Numbered from the stretch's first letter, positions 37,218 through 48,872 are shown. The stretch: 64,000 nt of DNA from Gnetum montanum (GCA_015680685.1 MNCI01030671.1:1-64000), one strand, 5' to 3'. Numbers and translations are program-made. The notes: generated from the sequence alone by a model not told the origin.

Positions 37218-37354
37218 AGTGCCATCATCCCTAGCATCTTGCTAATCTTCTGAAGGTGTCACTTGACATCATGATGACCTTTCAGAGCTACTGTCACCAT
37301 CACCAATCATCCTGGTCATAGCTCTCATCGTTAGCAGCACTCATTAGAGTACCT

Positions 37355-37383
37355 ACAGTACTGTGGCCTAGCCACAGTGCTGT
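37355..37383. other. Conserved hairpin in C 3' UTR
   Basis: ACAGTACTGTGGC, spacer CTA, GCCACAGTGCTGT. All 13 pairs form, one as G-T. It is the counterpart of 13814-13844 in element A. Confidence 0.75.
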
Positions 37384-37892
37384 CATCCTCGGGCCCTCAC
37401 CATTGCTTAATTCTGGAAGAGCATTCAGCTGTGTGGCTCTTCGCCCTGTGGCTAAGTTTCCTGGCTCCTACCTTTGGTGAGAATTCTTGAGAGTCTGCAT
37501 CCTTCACCTCTAGCCACTTGGGTGCCCACTTCTAATGTGGGTACTACAGCTTTCCCAGCCTACCACTGCTGACACCTGCACTAGCCTTCCTGCTTTGGAC
37601 ATTGCAAGCACTCACAATTGATGTGGCACTCACAACCTCTACAATGCCCCTAGCAAACAAGACTTCATCCTCATCTCATGTGGTGGTTGTTTTTCTTATT
37701 TTCTCTATGATGTGTTTGCAGGATGAAGCCTAGGCAACACCATTCAAGGGTGCATTTCATCATAGTGGAAAGGTACCTCATTGCTATGATGTGTTCGCTG
37801 TGGCTCACCTAGCTATTTAAGAGTGCACATCTCTCTACTATCCCCCTAGCCAACTAAACTCTACCTCTTAATCTTGTAATCTTCTACGTCCC

Positions 37893-38438
37893 TTGCAAGC
37901 TTCTCTGATGCATGTGAAACCTTTCCTGCAGGTAACTACTAAACCCATGATGGATGTAATGAAACTCATCCCATGGGAAGCATTTGTGGGTTGGTCAAAG
38001 CCCCAAATAGATGTAACACAACTCATCTTAGGGAAGAAACACCTATCCTATAGGTGCGACTTAGTTGCCTCTAAGCAAATGTTGGTGCATAGTTTGCCCG
38101 AAAACATAAAAGGAAGCAAAAGAGAAAAAAAGAAAAGAAAAAAGAAACAAAAAATAAAAGAGAGAGAGAAAAAAGAGGAAAGAAAAACAAAAGAAAATGG
38201 AACAAGCCAAGTGCCCAAGTTAGATGGCACAGTTGCCATCTCGCAACCGATTCGACCTTGCATCAACCATCTCACAAGCACTTCGATGAAAGGTCAAAAT
38301 CCTAAGGGTAGGCCATATTCATATGCTAACTCCCTCACAAGCACTTTAATTAGGGATCATGCTATGGTGACAAGCCATCATAATGTTGCATCCCATAGTT
38401 GTGCTCTCCATCCATTATCCCTTGACCCATCTCCTTAA
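37893..38438 (+). pseudogene. Possible lysine-rich ORF downstream of C pol
   Basis: This 181-codon open frame contains MKLIPWEAFVGWSKPQIDV, matching A (12913-13254) and a broken D copy, followed by a long Lys/Arg/Glu tract (KREKKKRKKKQKIKEREK). It lies in element sense between pol and the 3' LTR. It resembles no family I know; the basic tract may simply be an A-rich sequence. Confidence 0.4.
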
Positions 38439-38537
38439 ATTATTCCCTACCATACTCCATTTCCTTGGTACTCTCAAGCATAGTGAAGCATCGTCTAAGC
38501 GAGCACTAATGAACAGTGTTGGTGTCATGTTTATCAT

Positions 38538-38612
38538 GGTGTTTCATATTCTTTGTTGACATCTCTCAAGACAATCCTTTAGACATCAACAAAGAGAAGG
38601 CAATGAAACACC
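38538..38612 (+). other. Polypurine tract and LTR-start inverted repeat, element C
   Basis: The right arm (38581-38612) is ACATCAACAAAGAGAAGGCA plus the LTR start TGAAACACC. The left arm (38538-38564) is GGTGTTTCATATTCTTTGTT followed by GACATCT. The loop is 16 bases. This is the clearest of three copies. Confidence 0.75.
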
Positions 38613-40511
38613 ACCAATTACCCTCTCTTTGTTCAATGGTAGATTTTTCTAAGTGTCAAAACTTGGGAAAATTTTTTCTAAGTCTGGTGTCATGCATTGT
38701 AGCATAGACAACATAGAACACCTGAAGTCCTAATTTTTGAAAAAAATTTCTGAGTCTACCTGCTATGCTCCCCAGCACAGCCAATGTGGCATACAGTTCC
38801 ATGGCCAATTTGCACAAATGTCAAGCCAGAAGAAGTCAAAGGTCACTTGGAATTGGCCAAACAATTTAGCAAATTTTCTATCTTCCAAACTATCAAGCTT
38901 GTTGCGCTCTCCAGCTTGCCTAGCTTGACACATGTCCTAGTTGCCTGTTCGACCAAGTACTAAGCTAGAGTCTATCAAAAAGTGTTCAGAATGGAATGAA
39001 TAGTTTGCTAAATTTTCCATCTCTCGAGCTATCACGCTCTGCTATGCTACATAGCGTAGCAAGCTTGGCATAGGTTTTAGGGCCAAATTTTGTCTAAACA
39101 TTACACAAGGATCTGTCAAACTAGCTTGACATGGAAGATGCATTTGGCCATTTTTTAACTTCTAAGGCTACTGGTCTTGCTACACTCTAGAGTGTGGTTA
39201 GTGTGCCATAAAGAAACATTGCAAATTTTGTTAAAATTTATCAAAGTACTCATGCTATGTTCTACTACATTATGCAACGTAGATAGCATGATGAGTGTAG
39301 CAAGTCAAAATTTGCAAAAATTTTACTAAGTGTTCATGCTATGCTTTGCTACGTTGTGTAGCGTAACTAGCTTGACATATGAAAAATGCCTCCAAAAATC
39401 TCCATACCTCCATAAGCTTCCAAAACTCAGCATCAACCTTAATCTCAACTCCAATGTCCCTCTAGTGACCAAGATTAGTAGTTTTCCTTGCTTTTGCACC
39501 CTCTTGAATCCCCAAAATTGTCCCTACACTTGTCCCTACTCGAAAGAAGGGGAAGACATAGTCTTGGAATGTAGACTCTAAGTTGCATTATTGTGGCATT
39601 GTTTGTAGGCACATGGTGGTCTCTCAGACTCTAGCATGTGTAGTCTAAGTGGTGTGGTCATAGTTCGGTAGTGTCTAGGTTCATGTTCTTGTCCTATAGA
39701 GCGTAACACTTTGTTATACTTTGAGTGTAACATGTTAGCGTGACCTATCCACATCCATGCCACATGGCACCCAAGCCATGTGGCATCTAGTTCGCATCTC
39801 ATGTCAACCCTAGCCCTATAAATACCTCGACATTTAGTGTTTTTAGTGGTTAGTAAATCATTTGAGCATTGAGCATTCAAGCATTCTTAAAATCTTCACT
39901 ACTCCCACATCTAAGCACCTAAGCTTGACACCTTGGCAAGTATCGTGACATAGTCTTCCTTGCACCCACACAGTGTGATGACTACTAGCTCGATAAATTT
40001 AGCCTTCTTTGCAACTGCCAACACTACGTCTATGACATCCTAGAGACTATGATTGCACTACTACATTGTCGCTATGCCTATCTGATGCTGCATACCAATT
40101 TCACACACTATTCAATCAAAAGTTACACTCCCTGATTTTGGGGCAATGCGTTTCTCCACCCTCAAACTCCTATTCCATTTTCTTTCTTAGCATTTATTTT
40201 AGATTTTTAGCATTAATCTTGCATTCTTTTTTTCTATTGATATGCATTTGCACATTCACATTATGATTTTTTGGGCTAAGACTCTACATTACGTTCTTGC
40301 TTGCTATCCCAACTCCCACACATAATGCTCACTAAAAACCCTTTTTACAAATGGTTATTGTTACACCAAAAAAGTCCCTGTTTGATTAACCAAAACATTC
40401 AAAGCACCTCGTTTCCATCTTTCCTAACATGACCCTTGCATGGATTCGGGGTTAGGCTATACACCTATGGACCTCTCGATGTTCCAACTACCGACATTTT
40501 TGGACGTTACA
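38604..40511 (+). mobile_element. 3' LTR of element C
   Basis: It starts TGAAACACCACC and ends GGACGTTACA. It pairs with 5780-7662 and has its TATA box at 39817-39824. It is followed by the AATAA target duplication and then the remaining part of D pol. Confidence 0.88.
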
Positions 40512-40516
40512 AATAA

Positions 40517-40721
40517 GAGGATCTTCAGTTACATCACTTGCCTCTAGATCTAGAGCCCTAACTAGATGATCTGGCTAATCTAGAGATGTCTCTAGGGATG
40601 CTACATTTGTGTCATAAGCCATAGGCTCAAAGTTTAGGAGTTCAGTGTTGATGCATCTCATGGAATCGCCATAAGGTTCAGTCAAGACCAAGGGCAAATG
40701 AAGATGCTCGTATGCATTCAT
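40517..40721 (-). pseudogene. pol: Element D pol, N-terminal part
   Basis: It starts at ATG 40721 (MNAYEHLHLPLVLTEPYGDS), nearly the same as C pol. It ends at the C insertion and continues at 5774. An AG acceptor-like site (40731-40733, minus strand TTAATAG) lies nine bases upstream. Confidence 0.85.
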
Positions 40722-41332
40722 GCTCTAATCCTATTAAGAATCCTACAAAATAACTAGAAAAATATCAAGCGACACCTTTCTTAATAAAGTAAAATGCATA
40801 AAATGAGGAAGAAAATGCTATGAAAGTTCACCTAAATGTGTATTTGTGGAATTAGGTAAGAAAGTTCATAAATTAATTTTGGGACCTTGATAGGCCATAA
40901 AATTGCCAATTTAAGGTCCAAGCAGACCATGGTTTACGCAGGATGCATCAGTTTGGACAAGGCTTGGAAGGTTTTGAATGTGGAACTAGGCTGGGCGTTC
41001 ACTAAGAAATTATAAAAAAATGCAAAAAAAAAAATTTCTAAGTATGGAACACATGGATGGAAAAGTTAAATTTATTTTTTAACTCTAGGTGCTATGCTTG
41101 TCTCATGTTATGCATGAGACATGGGACAGTACCTGAGAGGGTAACATGTCCTTCATCCCAAAAGAGTATAAATAGGAGTTTTACCATAGTCAACCTATCA
41201 TTTTCAAAAGTTGAAACAAATAATCACTAAGCATAGTGTGGCTAAGGCAAAGGAAGTTAGAGTGTAGCAAAGAAGAAGAGGTAGAGCATAGTAAGGTAGA
41301 AGAGGAAAGCAAGAGCGTAGACACCAAACATA
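40722..41332. other. Spacer of element D with promoter of an antisense gene
   Basis: Between the D pol start and the antisense exon 1 lie one or two hairpin units (near 40900-40930), AT-rich sequence and a TATA box (TATAAATAG, plus strand, 41167). Nothing else is recognisable. Confidence 0.55.
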
Positions 41333-41413
41333 ATGCACTGTAGTGAATGGAAACACTCCGGCCTCACTAATGTGGATGAAGAAGAATGCACATTGAACCC
41401 CCCATTGGTAAAT
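41333..41413 (+). pseudogene. First exon of antisense gene, element D copy
   Basis: ATG at 41333 opens MHCSEWKHSGLTNVDE, matching MARKSECKHPGLTNVDK of C. It lies 166 bases after the TATA box. The middle exons expected after it are missing; the sequence switches to the B2 copy somewhere in 41410-41540. Confidence 0.55.
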
Positions 41414-41541
41414 GCTTTTGTCTAATGCTTACTTTGTTACTATTTGCTATGCTATGCTACGCTAAGCGATGTAGCATAGTGTGGCATCTGCTTTAGGCTA
41501 ACTTGTTTTGTACTAATGCAAACATGTTTCTTTGCTGGCAG

Positions 41542-43229
41542 AGGAAGAAGAAGAAGAAGAAGAAGAAGGCAAGGAAGAGGTGTCGGTCCCTAAGAAGGGG
41601 GCAACAAATAAAGACACGAAGGCCTCAGTCTCAGAGGAAAGGGCCTTGGTCAAGAATAAAGGAGCTCCTGACACTAAGGCAGGGGCTCTTGTCATTAGGG
41701 AGAATCCTCCTACTAACAAAGAGGAACCTCCCTTGAATAAAGAGAAAATGATCTCCTAAAAGGAAAGGTACCAGCGCATGAAGAAGAGGCTTGTGCATAC
41801 TCGGCAGGGCCTTCTTCCAAGGCTACCGCCATCGTCTTGCATCAGCAAGAAGAAAGGCCACAATTGAACTCTGGTGAGTTCGGCAATATGTCTGCCTTGT
41901 CTTAGTCCATTTCAACTATTGCTGATATGTTAAGTCATGTGATAGGCGCTATTGTTGATACTATAAGACCCTCTTCGATTCGCATAGATTCATGGGCCGA
42001 TATCCCTGACAAGTTTACATTCGTATAGGGAATCGTTCATGACATAATCAACCACCTTCAGCAGGTGGACCCTAATGCAGGTAAGTAGTAACATTAGGTG
42101 CTCTCACGTTGTTACGCTAGGATTTTTTTGAGTTTACTAATCTTGCTATGCTAGCATGATTGCTACGCTCTTTGTGTCATGGAAGCCTCTCAACTCAAAT
42201 GGGACTCGGCACGACCTTTGAAGGTTGGTGATGTGCCTACATTCCCACCTGAAGTGACCGAGGTGTCTCGTAGCACGTACGACGAGGCTTGCAAATGTGT
42301 TTTGCACTCGGCATGCTTCTTGTGGAAGTATAAGTGTGTCAACAAGGACCTGTGGAAATGGGTCCAAAGGGCTAAGCAAAGAGAGGTCAAGTTGGTCACC
42401 AAGGTGGAGGATCTCAGGTCGAGGAACAAGTTCCTCATAGCCCGTGACATAAATTATGAAGACTGGCGCACGACTATTATAGACTATGCTAGATTTTGGA
42501 CTGTCGCACGTCAGAACGTTGAAGCCACTCGCGAAATAATCGAACAGCAGATGCAAATGGACTTGCTAGCCCAAAAGTGTCAAGATTTGAAAGACTTCAG
42601 CGTCAAGGTTTACAAATGGGGGTAGTCCCAGAGAAATCATAAACACATGTATAAACGGGAAAATGTCACCCATTGTAAACTGTACAAGGATGCTGCTATG
42701 GAAGCATTTACGTATAGAGCATTTATAAATGCCATTGACGCTTCTGAGGCCTATGCCAAGTTTAAGGAGTAGGTAAAGGTTACGGAATCTCCTAACCTGA
42801 AAGTGGACCTTCCCACTCGAGAGACCACAACCTTCTCCTTTTCACCGGGACCACCAAGGTGGACAATCGCCGAAAGGGAGAGAGCTGCTACAAACGCTAA
42901 ACCTAGCAACAAGCGTTGGATGGACATCACAACAAAGGAGGTCTAGCACCGCCTCGGGCTTATCTTGGATTGGATACCCTTCAAGACGGGCACAGGCCCT
43001 TCTCAGGTTAGTTGCTTTCTACTATGTTAATGCTTATGCTCTAGTGTAGTTTGCATTTCTTGCCCTAGCTGACCACTTCACCCCTATGATGCAGGCTCCA
43101 GATGAGGGCACAGGGCCCATAGAAGGAGGAAATGAAGAACCAACAAAGGACAACATAGGAGGAGACAATGCAAAGGGAAATAATGCAGGAACGAAAGGTG
43201 AAGATGATGCAAATAGAGACAACCGATGA
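41542..43229 (+). pseudogene. Antisense gene, 3' exons (B2 copy)
   Basis: Four exons with clean GT-AG introns: 41542-41873 (Glu-rich start from a GAA run; donor GTGAGT), 41946-42080 (ADIPDKFTF, HDIINHLQQVDPNA; donor GTAAGT), 42186-43006 (QLKWDSARPLKVGDVPTFPP, then helical charged sequence with EIIEQQMQMDLLAQKCQDL; donor GTTAGT) and 43095-43229 (APDEGTGPIEGGNEEPTK, acid-rich end, TGA stop). The last two exon joins are phase 1 and phase 0 and match C. Three or four TAG stops stand where C or context suggests Gln. Product unknown. Confidence 0.75.
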
Positions 43230-43738
43230 GAGCATGGGATTTTTTTTTGAAATTTTGAATTTTTGGAACAAATTTTGCAAAAATTATTTAAAAAATAGTT
43301 TTGAATGAAGCAAAGACAAACATAAATTGATTTTACGCTAACTTGTGCATTGCATATGTGCTGCATTTTGTATAAAATGTTCATGCTTTCATGTGCTAGT
43401 TTTAGGCCATTTTGGGCCATTGCTAGTTTTAGGCCATTTCGGGCCTTTGCGTAACATGCCAAAGAGATGATAAGTTAACAACTTGAACAATGGCTAACTG
43501 GTAACTTATGCTAGTTTTAGGCTGTTTCAGGCCATTGCTAGTTTTAGACCGTTTCGAGTCATTTCTAGTTTTACGCCATTTCAGGCCATTGCTAGTTTTA
43601 GGCCATTTCGGGCTAGCGTAACATAGTGTTAGGCCATTTCGGGCCATAGCGTAGCATACCAAAAGGATGGTATGTTAACAAAGCAAAAAAGCGGTGAACG
43701 TACAAGGGATTGAAATTGGGAGGGAAGTAGTGAGGTTG
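43230..43738 (-). other. Spacer after B2 gag-pro
   Basis: It lies between the antisense gene end and the gag-pro stop and holds the hairpin-unit array at 43395-43655. No gene is supported. Confidence 0.6.
43395..43655 (-). repeat. Array of TAGTTTTA hairpin units, B2 spacer
   Basis: Seven or so units with GGCC ATTTTG GGCC or GGCC ATTTCG GGCC, as in the end of the A spacer. Confidence 0.8.
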
Positions 43739-46700
43739 CTACGCTATGCATAGCTGCTTCTTGACCTATCATGGGTTGATCAAAATGTAAGGCCGAGGTG
43801 TCTTACCAGGGCCCTTGTCCACATCATTGTCCCCTACTTGAAAGGGCAACTCAACCCATGCGCTTTCATTTTGGAGACTGGTCTATTGGGCCAATTCTCC
43901 CACTAGATGTTTAGTGCATGTGTAAGTAGACGCTTCATTCTCAGAGGTACAACCTCTAAGCCCTGCTCCATGTCTACGTTACTGATAGCTTGCGCTGCTA
44001 CTTCATCACCATAGATCACCACCTTCTTGCCTGCGTATGGTAGGTGGATTTCCTGATGTATGGGTGAAGAGACAACCCTAAGTTGTGCTAACCATGATCT
44101 CCCTAAGATCAGGTTAAACCTGGGCATTTCCTCAACCACGCTGAATGTTGCATTTGTGGAGAAATGGTCCCTTGCTACGAAGTCCTTGTGGACTCTGCCT
44201 TTCACCAGGACGCGTGCCCCGTTGAACGACCTTAGGCAAGACATTGTTGTGGGTTTGATCTGGTCGATCAAGCCCAGCTTATCCATAATAGGGAAGGGGA
44301 TGATGTTCATGGCAGCCCCATCATCAACGTGTAACCTTTGAATCTAGTGTTGGTTGACCCGAATTATGATGAAAAGAGGTGTCGTGGTTACCTAACCCCT
44401 TTCGAGATCTTCCCTAATGGCATCATCGCTAAAAGTTAATTGGGATGGCTCAGGCTCTACGGGTATAGAGGGAAGCATGACCGAGTGAATCGCTTCCTCT
44501 TCTGCTAGCATATCTTTGTTGACTGGAATCGCTGTCAATATGCAGATCAGAGCCTCATGGTGCGGTACAGATATCATGATCAAGTCGTACAGGCTCAATG
44601 TAGTGTTTTTCTATTTTAGAGCCTGCTTGACCTGAGTGAGGGTGTCCAAAAGGTTTTGGCCACCCTCCTGTCCAATGCTTTCCTCTTCTTCGATTCATCC
44701 TAGAAGATGAATTTCCTGAGGATTGGCAACTTCGGATCTAGGTTCAGACCCTTTTTGGCAGAGCGGCACAGACTACATTATTATAGCAACGTTTGTCTTT
44801 GGTGACGAAGACGTAGACGTGGGGGGTGGAGACATAGGCTTGGGAATACCTTGGGGGGTGTTTCCTCTTGATGTCCCACCTACGAAACATACTTCTCTTT
44901 TTTTAGGATGAGAAGGTTGTTCAGTTGTTTTATGCGAGGCGAGGGTTGTCAAAAGAGTTGGCCCCCTAATGATGAAAAGAGCTAACGACGTTAGCAGGCG
45001 AAGTAGCGTTGTTTCGTTAATAGGTGGCATAGAGAAGGATGCCTGTGGCAGGACTCTCAGAACGAATGACTGTTGCAAGCTTTGATTAGCCACTTGTGAT
45101 GCTAGTGTGCTATGCTGAGGCACATAGATCATGAATGGCTGCTGGGGTGGCCTAGGATCACTGTCAACGCCGATGGCATTGATGACGTAATTGGCATTGT
45201 TGGCATTGAGGGGGTCTGTGTAGACATGCATAGATTGGTTTTTGAGACGTACTGGGTTGCTTTCGTCCAGCACCAGTTTTTCTTGGTTGATCAATCTCTG
45301 AATGTCATCCTGTAACGTCAGACAGTAGTCTATGTTGTGACCACACTATTGGTGATAGTCACAAAACCTATCCAGCTTGAAACCCTTAAGAACTGGGGGC
45401 TCATTGGGCAAGGCCAAAGAGGGGTTCCTAAGGAGCTCACGATAGAGTTGATGTCTATTGATTGCTTCTTGCAACATTTGGTTGTATTACATGTGCCCTG
45501 CTACCAATAGTTGCTTCAGAAGTTCTGAAGGTTTGAGAGGCAGTGGGGTGTACTTTGAGCAATCTTTACACTCAAAGTTTGGCTTGGGTTGTGTAGATGT
45601 CTCAGGTGCGGGAATTGGAGGTTGCAACATGTTGCCTTGCTTGGGCATGGGGTTAGTTGTGGGTACGGCCAATTTCTTGTTGCCCTTGTTACCATTGTTA
45701 CTAGGTCTGGCCTTGGCCTTGGTTGCCATAGCAGCCACCATGGTTGTCGGGGCCTTACCCTTGTCCTTCTTTGTGAAAGTGTTTTTGTAAGCGATGTAGG
45801 CTGGGTCTTTGCTTACCTCGGCCACATCCTGTATGCTCTTAGTCTGAGCAAAGGCTTGACTAAGAGTGCGAGGGAGGAGGTAGTACAGTTTAGACTTCAT
45901 AAAGTCATTCACTGCACCTTTAAAGATGGCCAACAGGTGAGCTTCTGTGATGGGCTCATGGGTTTCATTGAGGATCATGCTCCATCATTGGATGAACTTT
46001 TGGATCGATTCCATAAGCTCCTGCTTCACGTCCATCAACTGATCCAACGTGATTTCTGACTTCAAGTTGTACTTGAAGTGCATCACAAATTGGTTCAGAA
46101 GCTCTTCTAGAGTTGAAATGGACGAGCATGGCAGTGCGTGATACCAATCTAAGGCTCTCCTGGCTAGGGACATGGGAAAGACATGAATGATCATGTGTGT
46201 CCATTGTTGTAATAGGAGAGACTCAGACCTAAAGGTAACTAGATGTGCGTTGGGATCTCCCTCCCCACCATACTTCGTGAAGTGTGGGAGAGACATCCCT
46301 AGGGATAATGTTAGAGCAGGGATTGCAGGGCTGATAGGGTCGTCCTAGTAAAAGTCCATGACTTGTATTGTGTCAGACCCGAGAGCCTTGAGGTGTTTGA
46401 TTTTCTCAGTGAGGGTCTGGATAAGCTAGAATGCTTTCTCCAAACCCTACGACGTTGTGGGCGGTTGGGGAACTACCGAGGTAGCCCCTACCTGTGGAAT
46501 GATGGGGATGGCGGTGTGACCCATTGGTGGTACCGTTGGGGCAACCCCCACGAGTGGTGCTTCTTGCACTATCCACCACCCAGCTGGTGGTGCTGTTGGA
46601 GCAACAATCGCGGTTTGAGCCACCATATAGGTTTCTTGTGTCGCCTGCGGAATAGACCATAGCCCCGTGTTAGGTTGTACCATTTGCGTGGTTTAGTAGG

Positions 46701-46918
46701 TCTGAGGGAAAACATAATGAGACATCTGTAATGGTTGTGGAACATGAGAAGAAGTGAATGGGATCCACCACATGGATATGCCTGAGCCCACCACAGTGGG
46801 TGGAATATATGTGAACGTAGGAATCGAAACGGAAGTTGCATGCGATTGCGAAGTAGGTACAGTGTGAACATGCGGCAGGGTAGCTGTGATTGGCGCATGA
46901 TGTGCTATAGGAATGGAC
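43739..46918 (-). pseudogene. gag: B2 gag-pro, lacking the N-terminal part
   Basis: Starts abruptly at 46918 in the Pro/Thr-rich segment. The Retrotrans_gag core (SSISTLEELLNQFVMHFKYN) lies at 45965-46296, the zinc-finger-like segment (FCDYHQ..CGHN) near 45340, and retropepsin near 43990-44325 with DDGAAMNIIPFP intact and FNLILGRSWLA. This is the best-kept protease in the window. Scattered TAG stops remain. Confidence 0.85.
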
Positions 46919-48872
46919 TAGTTTTGAATCACCAAGGATTGCTAAGTGTTGTATTCGTAGTGTTTGGGCAGCTGAGAGGCCTCTAAGTAGCCCCTCATAC
47001 TCTGCCACATTGTTGGTGTAGGGGAAAGTAAAACGATAAGCAAACGGGTGCACTTCCCTAGAGGGAAATTTAACGACAGCACCTGCACTACCTCCTCGCA
47101 AGGTTGAAGCATCGTCAAAGTATAAGGTAGCTTCTAGGTGTGAAGGGATGATGTTGATAGTGCCAACATGTTCGTTCGGGAATCAAGGTCTATGGTTGTG
47201 TGGTCGTCGATGGGTGAGGCCGTAAGTTGTGTTGCTATGGCTTGATCCTTAGTCAACGATTGGCTTACATAGTGTAGGTCGAACTCCATGGTTATTGCTT
47301 TCCATCAGGCTATCCTGCCACTTTCATACAGGTTGTTAGTAATAGCTCAGAGTATGTTGCTTTTGCAAATGATGTTGACTACACTGCGAAATAGATAGTG
47401 CCTCCACTTTTTCAATGCAAACACTAAGGCAAGGCAATGCCTCTCTACTTTATTGTATTTCGCCTCATACGCTATCAATGCATGACTCAGGTAGTACACT
47501 GGTATCTCAGATCCGTCGTCTCGCTTCTGACACAGCGATGCTGTGATAGATGTGTTGGAGGTGGCAAGGTAGATGAAGAAAGGCTTATCCCTTTGTGGCG
47601 GATGCACAGTTGGGAGGTACAAAAGCTCTTCCTTCAAGTCATCAAGGCTTGTTGACACTGGGCTATCCACTCAAAGTCAACCCCTTTCTTTAAAAGATGT
47701 TGCATGGGGTGTAACTTGTTAGTCAACTTTGCTATAAACCTTTGAATGAACTGTACCCTACCTTGCAAGCTACGTAACTCCTTAAGGTTTGTAGGTGGCG
47801 CCAGGTTGACGATGGCCTTGACTTTGTCAAGGTCCACCCGTATTCCATCCTTCAATCCTACAAATCCTAACATGTGTTCGGTTCTCACACTGAAGATACA
47901 CTTCTTAGGATTAAGGCATAAGTCGTGTATTTGGCAACACTTAAGGACTACCCCTAGATCGTGTGGGTGATCAGCTGCCTCTCGGGACTTGACTGCTATA
48001 TCATCCACATAGTCGTTTAATGTGTCTACAATGTAGTCACTGAATATGTAAGTCATGGCTCACTGGTAGGTTGCTCCAGCATTTTTGAGCCCAAAAGGCA
48101 TCATGGTGTAATAGAAGGTCCCCCATGGGGTCATAAAGGTTGTCGTTAGTTAATGCTTAAGGTCCATGCAAATTTGGTTGTAGTCAAAAAAGCCATCCAT
48201 GAAGGATAATAGAGCATGACCAGCCGTAGTGTTGATGAGTTGATCTATGCTTGGAACTAGGAAATCATCCTTGATCGTCACCCTGTTCAAATCCCAGAAG
48301 TCTATGTAGATTCGTATTCATCCCGTTTTCTTGGAAACTACGACAATGTTGGACACCCATTCTGAATAATCAATTGCGTAGATGAAACCAGCTTGGTATA
48401 GCTTGGTGATTTCATCCCTTATAGCTAGCGTGATTTCTGGCTTGACTTTACAAGCCTTCTACTTAACTGCCTTCATGCACAGGTCTAGGACGATGTTGTG
48501 TTGTATCAGCCTCGAACCTAAACTTGGCATGCCACTATATGACCATGCGAAGACTTTGATGTTGTCTTGTAGAATTTTGGTTACGTTTTCATGTGTTTTC
48601 GTGTCTAGGAGGGAGCTAATCTTTGACGTTCTTGCTTCTCCCTTGGATGTGGTCATAGGCGTCTCAATGAGAGGGTCCTCGGTTACATCCCCGACCTCCA
48701 AATCTAGGGTTCAGACTAGATGCTCGGGCCAATCTGGGGATGCTTCTAAAGACGTTATGGTGCTAGCTATGGTCAACCCCCAGTTGATTAGGTCTGGGTT
48801 CATTTGTCTCGCAAGCTTGCCATGTGGACCTGCTAGGGCTAAAGGCGTGGAGATATTATGATGAATTTCCAT
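46919..48872 (-). pseudogene. pol: B pol, RT to second RNase H, integrase missing
   Basis: It starts at ATG 48872 in the same context as A. RT carries an intact YVDDIAVKS near 48010; RNase H lies at 47347-47640. The second RNase H-like domain (RGGSAGAVVKFPSREVHPFA, NNVAEYEGLLRGL, LGDSKL) is at about 46930-47101 and ends abruptly at the junction with B2 gag. An AG acceptor-like site (TGATAG, 48885) precedes the start by 12 bases. Confidence 0.85.

Larger units (their letters stand above)
36720..38603 (+). other. 3' untranslated region of element C
   Basis: It contains hairpin units (36760-36808 and, reversed, 36990-37200), a conserved hairpin (37355-37383), a possible lysine-rich ORF (37893-38438) and the polypurine tract hairpin. 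The order matches A once the piece at 36810-37216 is turned round. Confidence 0.7.
5780..40511 (+). mobile_element. Element C: Tat-type Ty3/gypsy retrotransposon
   Basis: It has two matching LTRs (5780-7662, 38604-40511), a primer site, gag-pro (8131-11021 and 26541-27313), a long spacer with an antisense gene (27791-32799), pol (33267-36719), 3' UTR and polypurine tract. Without nested element A and its 5-bp duplication it is about 19.2 kb. It sits in the pol of element D in opposite orientation. Both gag-pro and pol carry many stops and some frameshifts, so it is inactive. It is the best guide here to the ancestral gene order. Confidence 0.9.

Noticed and set aside
41542-41575. GAA run as a plain microsatellite
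   Set aside because: It starts right after a good acceptor (TTTGCTGGCAG) and reads Glu in an exon, so I count it as part of the antisense gene, though the run may have lengthened by slippage.
45112-46059. Long plus-strand open frames over B2 gag (also 22323-22568, 46363-46662, 53289-53635)
   Set aside because: They are mirror frames of gag; the minus strand carries the recognisable gag protein.
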